A DNA stretch of 64,000 nucleotides, from the NCBI RefSeq assembly GCF_003434055.1, contig NZ_QVEX01000001.1, forward strand, positions 1 through 64,000, read 5' to 3'. The position numbers and the translations under genes were made by a program. Origin of the DNA: Enterocloster aldenensis (GTDB taxonomy: Bacteria > Bacillota > Clostridia > Lachnospirales > Lachnospiraceae). A model generated the notes under the pieces. The model searched no databases. It was not told where the DNA came from and saw only the letters and a program-made list of their open reading frames with translations. Position 1 is the first letter of the stretch. The number at the start of each line of letters is the position of its first letter. Below are positions 28,157-38,737 of the stretch, in pieces.

Positions 28157-29092
28157 ATGAAACTGATGACATTAAACACCCACAGCCTTGAGGAAGAGGA
28201 CTACGAGGCCAAGCTCCACGCCTTTGCCGAAGGCGTCTGCCGGGCTGAGCCGGATATCATAGCGCTTCAGGAAGTCAATCAGACCCAGACCGCTGCCCCG
28301 GTGGACAAAAAGGATCTGGAACTATATGGATATGTGCCATGTGCTCCCTGTACTCCACATCCCCCATATGTCCCATGTGCATCCGCCTCCCCATGCAGCA
28401 GCCATCCCTCCCCCATCCCCCGCATGGATAACCATGCATACCGCGCGGTGAGGATCTGCGCGGAGCATGGCAGGCCCTACCACTGGACCTGGATTGGGGC
28501 TAAGACCGGATACGGTAAATACGATGAGGGCCTGGCCATCTTAAGCCGGATTCCCATTGCGGAAACAAAGCAGTTTTATATCACAGCCTCACAGGACTAT
28601 GCCAACTGGAAGACACGCAGGATTCTAGGGATAGGGATTGCCACGGAACATGGCATGGAATATTTTTACAGCGTCCATATGGGATGGTGGAAGGATGAAG
28701 ACGAACCTTTTGAAGGACAGTGGGAACGGATTAGAAAGCAGCTGGGGGGCGGGGCGTGTTTGGAAACATACCCTGGCCCTGTGTGGCTCATGGGCGATTT
28801 CAATTCCCCGGCCCATGTCCGGGGCGAGGGCAGGGACCTGATACGCGGCTTCGGATGGCTGGACAGCTACGAACTGGCCCGCAGCAAAGACAGCGGGATC
28901 ACGGTGGGCCATGCCATTGACGGCTGGAGGGAACAGGAGGATGTTTCCGGTATGCGGATTGATTATATCTGGACCAGCCGCAAGGTCCCGGTCCGGTCCT
29001 CCCGCGTCATATTTAACGGCTCCTGTGAGCCGATTGTGTCGGACCACTATGGAATCATCGTGGAATATGAACCAGGGCATCATTGCCCATGA
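28157..29092 (+). CDS. mapP: EEP-fold phosphatase, probable maltose 6'-phosphate phosphatase
   Basis: Metal-dependent enzyme of the endonuclease/exonuclease/phosphatase family. Motifs in order: MTLNTHS, ALQEVNQ (catalytic Glu), GDFNSPAHVRG and SDHYGII. Members beside maltose PTS genes (MapP of enterococci and lactobacilli) remove the phosphate from maltose 6'-phosphate; position between the PTS gene and malQ supports that role here. The start at 28157 has GGAAGGAG 5 nt upstream. Odd feature: a Cys/Pro/Ser-rich insert at residues 59-89. Confidence 0.78.
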   Translation: MKLMTLNTHSLEEEDYEAKLHAFAEGVCRAEPDIIALQEVNQTQTAAPVDKKDLELYGYVPCAPCTPHPPYVPCASASPCSSHPSPIPRMDNHAYRAVRICAEHGRPYHWTWIGAKTGYGKYDEGLAILSRIPIAETKQFYITASQDYANWKTRRILGIGIATEHGMEYFYSVHMGWWKDEDEPFEGQWERIRKQLGGGACLETYPGPVWLMGDFNSPAHVRGEGRDLIRGFGWLDSYELARSKDSGITVGHAIDGWREQEDVSGMRIDYIWTSRKVPVRSSRVIFNGSCEPIVSDHYGIIVEYEPGHHCP

Positions 29093-29109
29093 AAAGGAGT
29101 ATATAGAAA

Positions 29110-30609
29110 ATGAAACGAGAAAGCGGAATCTTACTGTCCATTTCCAGCCTGCCTTCCAGATATGGAATCGGCTGTTTCTCAAAGGAAGCCTACGAATTCG
29201 TGGACCAGCTGAAACAGGCCGGCCAGTCCTGCTGGCAAATCCTTCCCCTGGGTCCAACAAGCTATGGCGATTCCCCCTACCAGTCCTTTTCCACCTTTGC
29301 CGGGAATCCGTATTTCATCAGCCTGGAGGATTTGATTGAGGAAGGGGTGCTGACCAGAAAGGAATGTGACAGCGCTGACTTTGGGACGCATCCCGGGGCC
29401 GTGGACTATGCAAAGATATATAAGGAACGTTTTCCCCTCCTGCGCCTTGCCTATGAGCGCAGCAACATCAGCCAGGATGAGGAATTTAAACAGTTTTCAG
29501 CCGATAATAAGTGGTGGCTTGAAGACTACGCCCTGTTCATGGCCGTAAAATCCAGATTTGACGGAAAACCCTGGACACAGTGGGCAGAGGATATCCGCCT
29601 GCGCTGGCAGAATGCCCTGGACTACTACCGGAGGGAACTGTATTATGACATTGAGTTCCATGAATATCTCCAGTTTAAATTCATCCGGCAATGGAATAAG
29701 CTAAAATCCTATGCCAACCATAACGGCATCCGCATTGTAGGCGACATCCCCATCTATGTGGCCATGGACAGCGCCGATGCCTGGGCGCATCCTGAACTGT
29801 TTGAACTGGACCGGGACAATGTCCCCACTGCTGTTGCCGGCTGTCCGCCGGACGGCTTCTCCTCCACGGGCCAGCTCTGGGGCAATCCGCTGTACCGCTG
29901 GGGCTATCACAGGCAGACCGGATACCAGTGGTGGATCAGCCGCCTGTCCTACTGCTATCGGCTGTATGATGTGGTGAGGATTGACCATTTCCGTGGATTT
30001 GACGAATACTACTCCATCCCGGCGGGCTCTGACACAGCCGTCGGGGGCCACTGGGAACAGGGGCCTGGCATCGGATTCTTCCATGCAGTAAAACAGGCCC
30101 TGGGCGAAAAGGAAATCATTGCCGAGGACCTTGGATATGTGACGGACTCTGTCCGCCAGCTGGTTAAGGACTGTTCCTTCCCTGGCATGAAGGTGCTGGA
30201 ATTTGCCTTTGACTCCAGGGATTCAGGCTGCGCCAGCGATTATCTGCCCCACAACTATCCTGAAAACTGCGTGGCCTACACAGGCACCCATGACAATGAA
30301 ACCATCACGGGGTGGTTTAACTCCATCACGCCCGCGGAGCAAACGCTTGCCAGGGACTATCTGTGCGATTCCCATACGCCGGAAAACAGATTATATCTGT
30401 CCTTCATCAGCCTGATCATGCGCAGCCAGGCCCGGCTGTGCATCATCCCCCTTCAGGACTATATGGGACTGGACAATGACTGCCGCGTCAACACCCCCTC
30501 CACGGTGGGCGAAAACTGGAAATGGAGGCTCCTTCCCGGCCAGGTCACAAAGGAACTGCTTCAGACCATCGGGGCTGTCACGCTGCGGTACGGGCGGTGG
30601 AACTGGTAA
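29110..30609 (+). CDS. malQ: 4-alpha-glucanotransferase
   Basis: GH77 amylomaltase of 499 residues that disproportionates maltose and maltodextrins, releasing glucose. Seen: GILLSISSLPSRYGIGCFS at the N-terminus, VRIDHFRGFDEY with the nucleophile Asp, AEDLG with the acid/base Glu, and YTGTHDNETI with the transition-state Asp. It lies 18 bp after mapP and ends the operon. Confidence 0.96.
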   Translation: MKRESGILLSISSLPSRYGIGCFSKEAYEFVDQLKQAGQSCWQILPLGPTSYGDSPYQSFSTFAGNPYFISLEDLIEEGVLTRKECDSADFGTHPGAVDYAKIYKERFPLLRLAYERSNISQDEEFKQFSADNKWWLEDYALFMAVKSRFDGKPWTQWAEDIRLRWQNALDYYRRELYYDIEFHEYLQFKFIRQWNKLKSYANHNGIRIVGDIPIYVAMDSADAWAHPELFELDRDNVPTAVAGCPPDGFSSTGQLWGNPLYRWGYHRQTGYQWWISRLSYCYRLYDVVRIDHFRGFDEYYSIPAGSDTAVGGHWEQGPGIGFFHAVKQALGEKEIIAEDLGYVTDSVRQLVKDCSFPGMKVLEFAFDSRDSGCASDYLPHNYPENCVAYTGTHDNETITGWFNSITPAEQTLARDYLCDSHTPENRLYLSFISLIMRSQARLCIIPLQDYMGLDNDCRVNTPSTVGENWKWRLLPGQVTKELLQTIGAVTLRYGRWNW

Positions 30610-30615
30610 GGACAT

Positions 30616-30640
30616 GGGATGGATATCCCCCATCCTTTAT
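30616..30640 (+). terminator. Weak terminator after malQ
   Basis: GGATGG pairs with CCATCC over an 8-nt loop, followed by TTTAT. It is short and only moderately convincing, but sits 7 bp after the malQ stop and before the convergent reductase gene. Confidence 0.4.
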
Positions 30641-30653
30641 AGTCCCCGCCATA

Positions 30654-31538
30654 TCAGACGCGGATTTCCGTCCCTGTCAGCTTCTCATAATACCTTGCAA
30701 TGGCGCTGTGGTCGCTTTCCCCCAGCCCGTCCGCGTGCAGGTTCTGCATCATCTCCATCACCTGGGAGGTAAGGGGCAGCGGGGCGCCCACACCGTGGCC
30801 GGTTTCCAGGGCATTGCCCAGGTCCTTGATGTGAAGGTCAATCTTAAATCCAGGCCTGAAATTACCGTCTGTAATCATAGGAACCTTGGCATTCATGACC
30901 GTGGAACCGGCCAGCCCGCCTTTGATGGCCTCAAATACCTTAAGGGGGTCCACACCGGCCCTGGTGCTCAGCATGAAGGCTTCCGATACAGCCGCAATAT
31001 TAAGGGCCACGATTACCTGGTTCGCCAGCTTCGTGGTGTTCCCTGCGCCGATATCCCCGCAGTGGACCGCGCTGGCGCCCATGGTCATGAGCACGTCATA
31101 GACCTGGTCAAATACATCTTTATCACCGCCCGCCATGATGGACAGGGTTCCGTCCACTGCCTTGGGCTCCCCTCCCGACACTGGAGCATCAATCATCTTT
31201 ACGCCCTTTTTTTCACATTCCCGGCATATTTCCTGAGAAGCCAGGGGCGCGATGGAACTCATGTCTACCAGGATGGTTCCCGGGGCAGCGCCTTCCAGAA
31301 CCCCCTCTGCTCCCAGGACCACACTTTTTACATGCGGTGAATTGGGCAGCATGGTGATGACAAGGCCGCACCGGGCGGCTGCATCCTTTGAGGAGACAGC
31401 CGCTTTGGCTCCGTCCTTTACCACCTGATCCATATTGGATTCCACCACGTCGTATACAATCACTTCATGTCCAGCCTTTAACAGGTTCCTTACCATAGGC
31501 TTTCCCATGATTCCCAAACCGATAAATCCTATTTTCAT
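30654..31538 (-). CDS. garR: GarR-like 2-hydroxy-3-oxopropionate reductase / beta-hydroxyacid dehydrogenase
   Basis: NAD(P)-dependent dehydrogenase of the HIBADH superfamily, 294 residues. The Rossmann motif GFIGLGIMGKPM opens the protein. The substrate motif DAPVSGGEPKAVDGTLSIM and the catalytic Lys region (GNTTKLANQ) match tartronate-semialdehyde reductases closely. It follows the transketolase pair after a 124-bp repeat-bearing gap, so co-transcription is uncertain. No glucarate or galactarate genes are present, so the real substrate may be another 3-hydroxyacid. Confidence 0.82.
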   Translation of the reverse strand: MKIGFIGLGIMGKPMVRNLLKAGHEVIVYDVVESNMDQVVKDGAKAAVSSKDAAARCGLVITMLPNSPHVKSVVLGAEGVLEGAAPGTILVDMSSIAPLASQEICRECEKKGVKMIDAPVSGGEPKAVDGTLSIMAGGDKDVFDQVYDVLMTMGASAVHCGDIGAGNTTKLANQVIVALNIAAVSEAFMLSTRAGVDPLKVFEAIKGGLAGSTVMNAKVPMITDGNFRPGFKIDLHIKDLGNALETGHGVGAPLPLTSQVMEMMQNLHADGLGESDHSAIARYYEKLTGTEIRV

Positions 31539-31561
31539 CGTCCTTTGCTCCTCTCTCTTTA

Positions 31562-31650
31562 CCTAACCGCTTATTATTCCTAACCGCTTATATATCCGCC
31601 GTCTTTGGCCGCCCGTATGTCCGCCGTCTTTGGCCGCGCACACGTCCGCT
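31562..31650. repeat. Short tandem repeats between transketolase and garR genes
   Basis: CCTAACCGCTTA occurs at 31562-31573 and 31579-31590. An 18-bp unit then occurs at 31595-31612 and 31620-31637 (25-bp period), with a degenerate third copy near 31645. Noncoding, function unknown. Confidence 0.75.
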
Positions 31651-31662
31651 GTCCCCGCACGC

Positions 31663-32592
31663 CTATATGCCCGCCATCTCCCTGACTGCCTCTGCAATGG
31701 CTGACTTTGTCAGCCCATGGTATTCCAGTACCTCCTGGTAATTGTGTCCGCTGCACCCGAAGGTATCCTGAATCCCCACCATTTTCATGGGTTTTGGCTC
31801 CCTGCAGAGGACTTCTGCCAGTGCGCTTCCAAGACCGCCCCTTACATTGTGTTCCTCCGCCGTCACCACAGCCCTGCAGCCGTCTGCCATACGCCTCACG
31901 GCCTCCAGGTCCATAGGCTTGATGGTGGACACGTTGACGACCCTGACGGAAACAGCGCCTTCCAGTTCCTTTGCCGCCTCCATGGCCAGCCGGGCCATGT
32001 ATCCTGTGGCAAACAGGGCCACATCCGTTCCTTCCTTTAATACGCTTGGAACACCGATGGTGAATTTCTCCCCTTCTTTTGTCACATTGGGATAGTCATT
32101 CCGGTTCAGGCGCAGATAGCAGGGGCCGTCCATGGCTGCCATGGCCTTTACCGCTTCCACTGTCTCATTGGCGTCAGCCGGGCAGATGACCGTCATGTTG
32201 GGCACTGCACGGAATACTGCCAGGTCCTCCACACACTGGTGGGTTGCGCCGTCCCCAAAGTCCGACAGGCCGGATGAGGAACCGCAGATCTTCACGTTCA
32301 GTTTCCCGATTGCAATGGTCTGGCGTATCTGGTCATAGGCGCGGCCTCCTGCAAACACTGCAAACGAATTGGTAAACGGGATTTTCCCTGTCTGTGCCAG
32401 TCCTGCCGCCACACTGGTCATGTTGGCCTCTGCAATCCCCATCTCAAAGTGTCTCTGGGGAAATTCCGCCTCAAACAGCTTTCCCATGGTGGATGCGCCC
32501 AGGTCCGCGTCCAGCACCACAATCCGCTCATCCTGCCTTCCCAGCTCCACTAATGTATTGCCATATGCAACTCTCTGATTTGTATAGCCCAT
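31663..32592 (-). CDS. Transketolase, C-terminal subunit
   Basis: Second half of a split transketolase (309 residues): the pyrimidine-binding domain with MGIAEANMTSVAAGLA (conserved Glu that activates thiamine diphosphate) and the C-terminal domain. It starts 2 bp after the N-terminal subunit gene. The pair should move two-carbon units between pentose and other sugar phosphates, fitting arabinose released by the upstream GH51 enzyme. Confidence 0.93.
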   Translation of the reverse strand: MGYTNQRVAYGNTLVELGRQDERIVVLDADLGASTMGKLFEAEFPQRHFEMGIAEANMTSVAAGLAQTGKIPFTNSFAVFAGGRAYDQIRQTIAIGKLNVKICGSSSGLSDFGDGATHQCVEDLAVFRAVPNMTVICPADANETVEAVKAMAAMDGPCYLRLNRNDYPNVTKEGEKFTIGVPSVLKEGTDVALFATGYMARLAMEAAKELEGAVSVRVVNVSTIKPMDLEAVRRMADGCRAVVTAEEHNVRGGLGSALAEVLCREPKPMKMVGIQDTFGCSGHNYQEVLEYHGLTKSAIAEAVREMAGI

Positions 32593-32594
32593 GC

Positions 32595-33440
32595 CTATGC
32601 CTCCTGTTCCTGTACGGTTAATTCCAAAAGCGCCTGTCTGTAGGTTTCCTCGGTCAGCATCCCGTTGTGGTATCCCACCACGTTTTCCGCAAAGCTGACG
32701 CCCTTTCCCTTGACCGTGTTGGCTATGATGGCCGTTGGAACGCCCTTCACGGTTTCCGCCTCATCCAAGGCACTGAGGATTTCCCTCATGTCATGTCCGT
32801 TGATTTCAATCACATGCCAGCCAAAACTTAAAAACTTGGCCATGATATCCCCTGTGTCAAACCGTTCCTTGGTCCTTCCGTTGGCCTGCAGCCGGTTCCT
32901 GTCCACAATGGCCACCAGGTTATCGGCCTTAAAGGCGCTGGCCGCCATGGCCGCCTCCCATATCTGGCCTTCGGCAATCTCCCCGTCCCCAACCAGCACA
33001 TATGTCCTGCTGTCCAGACGGTCCAGCTTAAGCCCCAGGGCCATGCCCAGGCCAATGGAAAGCCCCTGTCCCAGGGAGCCGGTTCCCGCCTCAATGCCCG
33101 GGGTTTTCTGTACATCCGGATGCCCCTGCAGGTAGGAGCCGATTTCCTTGGTATGCTTTAAATCCTCCACAGGAAAGTATCCGCTCTCCGCCAATGCCGC
33201 ATACTGGAGGATCCCCACATGTCCCTTGCTCAGCAGGAACCGGTCCCTTTCCCTCCATTCCGGATGTTTTGGGTCGTGTCTCATTTTATGGAAATACAGC
33301 GCAGCCACAATATCTGCCGAGGAGTTGGAACCCCCGATGTGGCCGGCCACTCCCACGCCAATGCTGATGACCACGTCCCTTCTCAGCTTCTGCGCCTTGT
33401 CCTCTAATTTCTTAATCAGTTTTTCATCATATCCCATCAC
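32595..33440 (-). CDS. Transketolase, N-terminal subunit
   Basis: Thiamine-diphosphate-binding half (281 residues). The cofactor/Mg motif begins VGDGEIAEGQIWEAA and ends NLVAIVDRNRLQ. SKGHVGILQYAALAESGYF and GSLGQGLSIGLGMALG are typical. Encoded between the Zn-dehydrogenase gene (9 bp away) and the C-terminal subunit. Confidence 0.94.
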   Translation of the reverse strand: MMGYDEKLIKKLEDKAQKLRRDVVISIGVGVAGHIGGSNSSADIVAALYFHKMRHDPKHPEWRERDRFLLSKGHVGILQYAALAESGYFPVEDLKHTKEIGSYLQGHPDVQKTPGIEAGTGSLGQGLSIGLGMALGLKLDRLDSRTYVLVGDGEIAEGQIWEAAMAASAFKADNLVAIVDRNRLQANGRTKERFDTGDIMAKFLSFGWHVIEINGHDMREILSALDEAETVKGVPTAIIANTVKGKGVSFAENVVGYHNGMLTEETYRQALLELTVQEQEA

Positions 33441-33449
33441 AGATTCCTC

Positions 33450-34472
33450 CTAATCCACCATGACCACTTTTATCAGGCTGCCAGGGTCCTTTGCCAGTTT
33501 TTCAAAATATGCAGGCGTTTCCTCCATGCTTACCTCCCTGCTTATGAGCGGGGCCACATGGATCCTGCCCTGGTTCACAAGGCCTACCACGGTTTTAAAC
33601 TCTTCATAGCCGTACAGGAACGAGCCCTGGATGGACAGCTCCCTTGTAACGATTTCCTGCATGTCCACATCCACAAATGGCTTATTGTTGCCAATCCAGA
33701 TGGCCCGACCCCCAAACCGCAGGGCTGCCATGGCCTGCTGCACCGTGGGGGCGGCGCCCACCGCTTCAATGGCCACATCCACTCCCTTTCCACCGGTCTG
33801 TGCCAGGATCTGTGCCTTCCAGCCGCTGTTTCCCGGGTTGACGGTCACATCCGCCCCCATCTCCCTGGCAATCCCAAGACGGTAATCACTTAAATCAGAC
33901 AGGATGATCTTGGCAGCGCCTTTCATTTTCACACATGCCAGGGCCAGCAGCCCGATGGTCCCCGCCCCCACGATAAGGACCGTCCTGCCCGTCAGATCCC
34001 CGGCGTGTTCCACGCCCCGGTAACTCACTGCCAGGGGTTCCATCAGGGTGCCTATTGAATAAGGAATCTGGTCCGCTACCCGGAAACAGCACTTTGCAGG
34101 AACACAGATATACTCTGCAAATGCCCCATCCACATCCAGCACACCAAACGCCCTCTTATTCAGGCAGAGATGGACGTCGCCCTTCCTGCACATTTCACAG
34201 CGGCCGCAGAAATCCACGGGATATACGGCAACCCGGTCCCCTTTCTTCCACTGGTCCACTCCCTGGCCCAGCTCCGCCACCTCTCCGGCAAATTCATGGC
34301 CCATTATCATGGGCGGCAGCCTTCTGCCCGTGATGCCCAAATAACCGTGTACATCACTTCCGCAGATCCCGCATGCCCTGACCCTTAATTTTACCTCTCC
34401 CGGCCCCGGACTCACGTCCCCGACTTCCTGTAAACCCAGGATATTCGGTCCTTCATAAACAATTCCCTTCAT
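33450..34472 (-). CDS. Zinc-dependent medium-chain alcohol (polyol) dehydrogenase
   Basis: MDR-family oxidoreductase, about 340 residues, similar to sorbitol/threonine dehydrogenases. Catalytic zinc: CGICGSDVHGYLG and GHEFAGEV. Structural zinc: CGRCEMCRKGDVHLC. NAD motif: VLIVGAGTIGLLAL. The start at 34472 (MKGIVYEG) has AAGGA nearby; an ATG 21 bp upstream is less suited. Its position between glycosidases and transketolase suggests interconversion of a pentose or polyol, but the substrate is unknown. Confidence 0.86.
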   Translation of the reverse strand: MKGIVYEGPNILGLQEVGDVSPGPGEVKLRVRACGICGSDVHGYLGITGRRLPPMIMGHEFAGEVAELGQGVDQWKKGDRVAVYPVDFCGRCEMCRKGDVHLCLNKRAFGVLDVDGAFAEYICVPAKCCFRVADQIPYSIGTLMEPLAVSYRGVEHAGDLTGRTVLIVGAGTIGLLALACVKMKGAAKIILSDLSDYRLGIAREMGADVTVNPGNSGWKAQILAQTGGKGVDVAIEAVGAAPTVQQAMAALRFGGRAIWIGNNKPFVDVDMQEIVTRELSIQGSFLYGYEEFKTVVGLVNQGRIHVAPLISREVSMEETPAYFEKLAKDPGSLIKVVMVD

Positions 34473-34519
34473 TTCCCTGTCCTTCCCTTCCATACAGGCG
34501 CCATGCCTGTCTTAAGATT

Positions 34520-36298
34520 CTATAGAAAATTCTTCAGATTCACATTGCGTATCTGTTCCACCGGCACCTTCGGCTCCCTGTCATAGGTCAAAAGCCCGTT
34601 CATCTCCTGTTCCACATCACACAGCTGGGTATACACAAAGCCCTGTACCAGAGGCGATGCGGCCAGGGCGGCAATCAATCCCTCATATTCCTTCAGGAAC
34701 CCCTCCCCGCTTTCAGCCTCCGCATACCCCCAGCCCTCTTCCTTATGAAGCCTGTACGCCACGCCGCCGAATTCCGACACAATGACCGGCTGTCCTTCAT
34801 ACCCATATCCATGGGCAAACAGGGTCCTGTTTGTGGGCATGGATGAAAGCAGGGTTTCCAGGTTCCCGTACCGTTCCCTTAATACCTCCGGATTGCAGGT
34901 ATAGTCATGGACAGTGAGCAGATCCGACTTTGTGTGGTTCCACCCGTCATTGGAGATGACCATCCTGGTGGTATCCATGGATTTTGTCAGATAGTACATG
35001 CACGCGCTGTGGGCCTGCTCCTCCTGGCTGTACATGATGCCATCCACGCCCCAGGACTCATTAAGCGGCACCCAGGCCACGATGCACGGATGGTTATAAT
35101 CCCGCTTCACAATTTCCATCCATTCAGGAACCATCTGTCTGACATAATCCCTGGAATAGAGATAAGCGCTGGCGCATTCCTCCCATACCAAAAATCCCAG
35201 CCTGTCGGCCCAGTACAGGAACCGCTCCTCCTCCACCTTCTGATGCTTCCTTACCCCATTGAACCCCATTTCCTTGCAAAGGGTGATGTCCCTTATCAGG
35301 GCCTCATCGTCCGGCGCCGTCATAAGGGAACCGCGCCAGTATCCCTGGTCCAGCAGCATTTTCTGATAATAAGGACGGTTGTTCAGGAGAAATGTCCCAT
35401 TCTCCACGCTGACCTTACGCATGGCAAAATAGGAATCCGCCTCATCCACTGCCGCCCCTTCACATTCCAGCTTATAGTGTACATCGAACAGGACCGGATG
35501 TTCCGGCGTCCACTCATAGGACTTGTGCTCCCATTCCAGATTCAGGTTCTGGTCCAGCTTCCATTCCCGGACCGCCTTTCCGTTCAGCACGGTGACGGTA
35601 TCACAGACCATCCTGGTTCCCTTATATGTAATCTCCACCTTAAGCCTGGCCTCTGTTTTTTGGTCCAGGAGGATTTCCATGCCAATCATCTTCTGGTCCA
35701 CATCCGGCGTCATCCACACCTGGCGGATGAACTGGCTTTCCACTGGTTCAAGCCACACGGTCTGCCAGATTCCGGTTGTGCGTGTATAGAAAATGGATGC
35801 GGATTCCTGTTTCCAGAACTGCTTTCCCCTGGGCTGTTCCAGGTTCTTCGAATCGTCCTCGGCCCGTACCACCAGGACATTCTCCCCATCCCTGAGCAGG
35901 TCCGTGATTTCAAAGGAAAAGGAGGAATGTCCGCCCACATGGGTCCCGGCCCATTCCCCATTGACCCAGACCTCTGTCTTGTAATCGCAGGCCCCAAAAT
36001 GAAGGATGAAGCGCTTCCCTTGTTCCAATGCCCGTCCGTCAATGCTGCGGCGGTACCAGACCACATCGTGGAATCCCGTGTCATGAATCCCGGACATTTC
36101 TGTCTGGTATGCAAACGGCACCGTAATCTGTCCGGGAAACGGGTGGGACAGATACCATTTTTCCTTCTTCCCCACATCCTTGTCATCAAACCCAAACTCC
36201 CACTTCCCGTTCAGGTTCATCCAGTTTTTCCGCCTGAATTGGGGTCTGGGGTATTCGTTCTTAGGTATATCGGTCTGATCTGCATATGCTCCCATCAT
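34520..36298 (-). CDS. Glycoside hydrolase family 2 (beta-galactosidase/beta-glucuronidase-like)
   Basis: Exo-acting glycosidase of about 592 residues without a signal peptide, so cytoplasmic. A sugar-binding jelly-roll (about 20-180), an Ig-like domain and a TIM barrel (from about 285) are present. The acid/base Glu is in VPLNESWG and the nucleophile Glu in IVSEFGG. The length is short compared with LacZ and fits the compact family-2 group that includes beta-glucuronidases and arabinopyranosidases. AAAGG sits before the ATG at 36298. It overlaps the end of the GH51 gene. Probably acts on oligosaccharides brought in by the ABC system. Confidence 0.87.
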   Translation of the reverse strand: MMGAYADQTDIPKNEYPRPQFRRKNWMNLNGKWEFGFDDKDVGKKEKWYLSHPFPGQITVPFAYQTEMSGIHDTGFHDVVWYRRSIDGRALEQGKRFILHFGACDYKTEVWVNGEWAGTHVGGHSSFSFEITDLLRDGENVLVVRAEDDSKNLEQPRGKQFWKQESASIFYTRTTGIWQTVWLEPVESQFIRQVWMTPDVDQKMIGMEILLDQKTEARLKVEITYKGTRMVCDTVTVLNGKAVREWKLDQNLNLEWEHKSYEWTPEHPVLFDVHYKLECEGAAVDEADSYFAMRKVSVENGTFLLNNRPYYQKMLLDQGYWRGSLMTAPDDEALIRDITLCKEMGFNGVRKHQKVEEERFLYWADRLGFLVWEECASAYLYSRDYVRQMVPEWMEIVKRDYNHPCIVAWVPLNESWGVDGIMYSQEEQAHSACMYYLTKSMDTTRMVISNDGWNHTKSDLLTVHDYTCNPEVLRERYGNLETLLSSMPTNRTLFAHGYGYEGQPVIVSEFGGVAYRLHKEEGWGYAEAESGEGFLKEYEGLIAALAASPLVQGFVYTQLCDVEQEMNGLLTYDREPKVPVEQIRNVNLKNFL

Positions 36299-36300
36299 GG

Positions 36301-37857
<1,557 letters not shown>

Positions 37858-37889
37858 TCATGCATTACAAATATAACCTTAAACCATGA

Positions 37890-38723
37890 TTATCCCTTAA
37901 TACCGGTCATGGCAATGCCCCGGATGATCTGCTTCTGGAATATGAGGAATACGATGATGGCCGGCACGGAAGCAATTACGCTGGCCGTCATTGGCAGTGT
38001 GAATTCTGAAAGGTTGGCCCCCTGGAACTGGGGGATTCCCACAGGCAGGGTCATCATTTTCTCTGATGTGATGGATAAAAAGGGCCAGAGGAAATTGTTC
38101 CAGGAATTGGTGAATGTGAATATCCCCACGGCAGCCATGGATGATTTGGATACCGGAATGCAGATATTCCACCACCGCTCAAAGGCATTGGCCCCGTCCA
38201 GCACCGCTGCCTCAATCAGTTCATCGGGAATGCCGTCATAACACCGTTTCATGATCAGCACGCCGATGGGCGCCGCCAGGCTGGGGCACATCAGGCCCAC
38301 ATATGTATTGAGAAGCTTAAGTTCCGCCATCTCCTGGTACAGCGGTATGATGATGGATTCAATGGGCACCATCATACCGGCCGTGATAAGGAGGAAAATG
38401 GCTGTGCGCCCTTTAAATTTCAATTTTGAAATGGCGTAGGCTGCCAGGGAAGTCAGCATCAGGGTGCCTATGGTAACTGCAATGGCAACGGACGCACTGT
38501 TGAAAATCCATTTGATGATTGGCGCCTTTTTGGCAACCACCGCATAATTATCCAGGGAGAACACACCGGTCAGCACCTTGGACAGGATGCTGACAGGGGT
38601 CCCATAGGGTTTTAATGACGATACCAGCATCCAGATTACCGGGAAAATCCAAAACAATGCCGCAATATAGACAATAATATATAAAGCAGCCCTTCCCACG
38701 GTCATTTTTTTCTTTGTCTTCAT
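37890..38723 (-). CDS. Carbohydrate ABC transporter permease (MalG/AraQ-like)
   Basis: Six-helix inner-membrane permease, 277 residues. The EAA loop reads ELIEAAVLDGANAFERWWNICIP. The ATG at 38723 has AGGAGG 6-7 nt upstream; the frame continues to a TTG inside that ribosome site, which is not used. It overlaps the tail of the partner permease only slightly. An ATPase gene is absent and presumably shared (MsmK-like) from elsewhere. Confidence 0.92.
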   Translation of the reverse strand: MKTKKKMTVGRAALYIIVYIAALFWIFPVIWMLVSSLKPYGTPVSILSKVLTGVFSLDNYAVVAKKAPIIKWIFNSASVAIAVTIGTLMLTSLAAYAISKLKFKGRTAIFLLITAGMMVPIESIIIPLYQEMAELKLLNTYVGLMCPSLAAPIGVLIMKRCYDGIPDELIEAAVLDGANAFERWWNICIPVSKSSMAAVGIFTFTNSWNNFLWPFLSITSEKMMTLPVGIPQFQGANLSEFTLPMTASVIASVPAIIVFLIFQKQIIRGIAMTGIKG

Positions 38724-38737
38724 GGGTTTCCTCCTTC

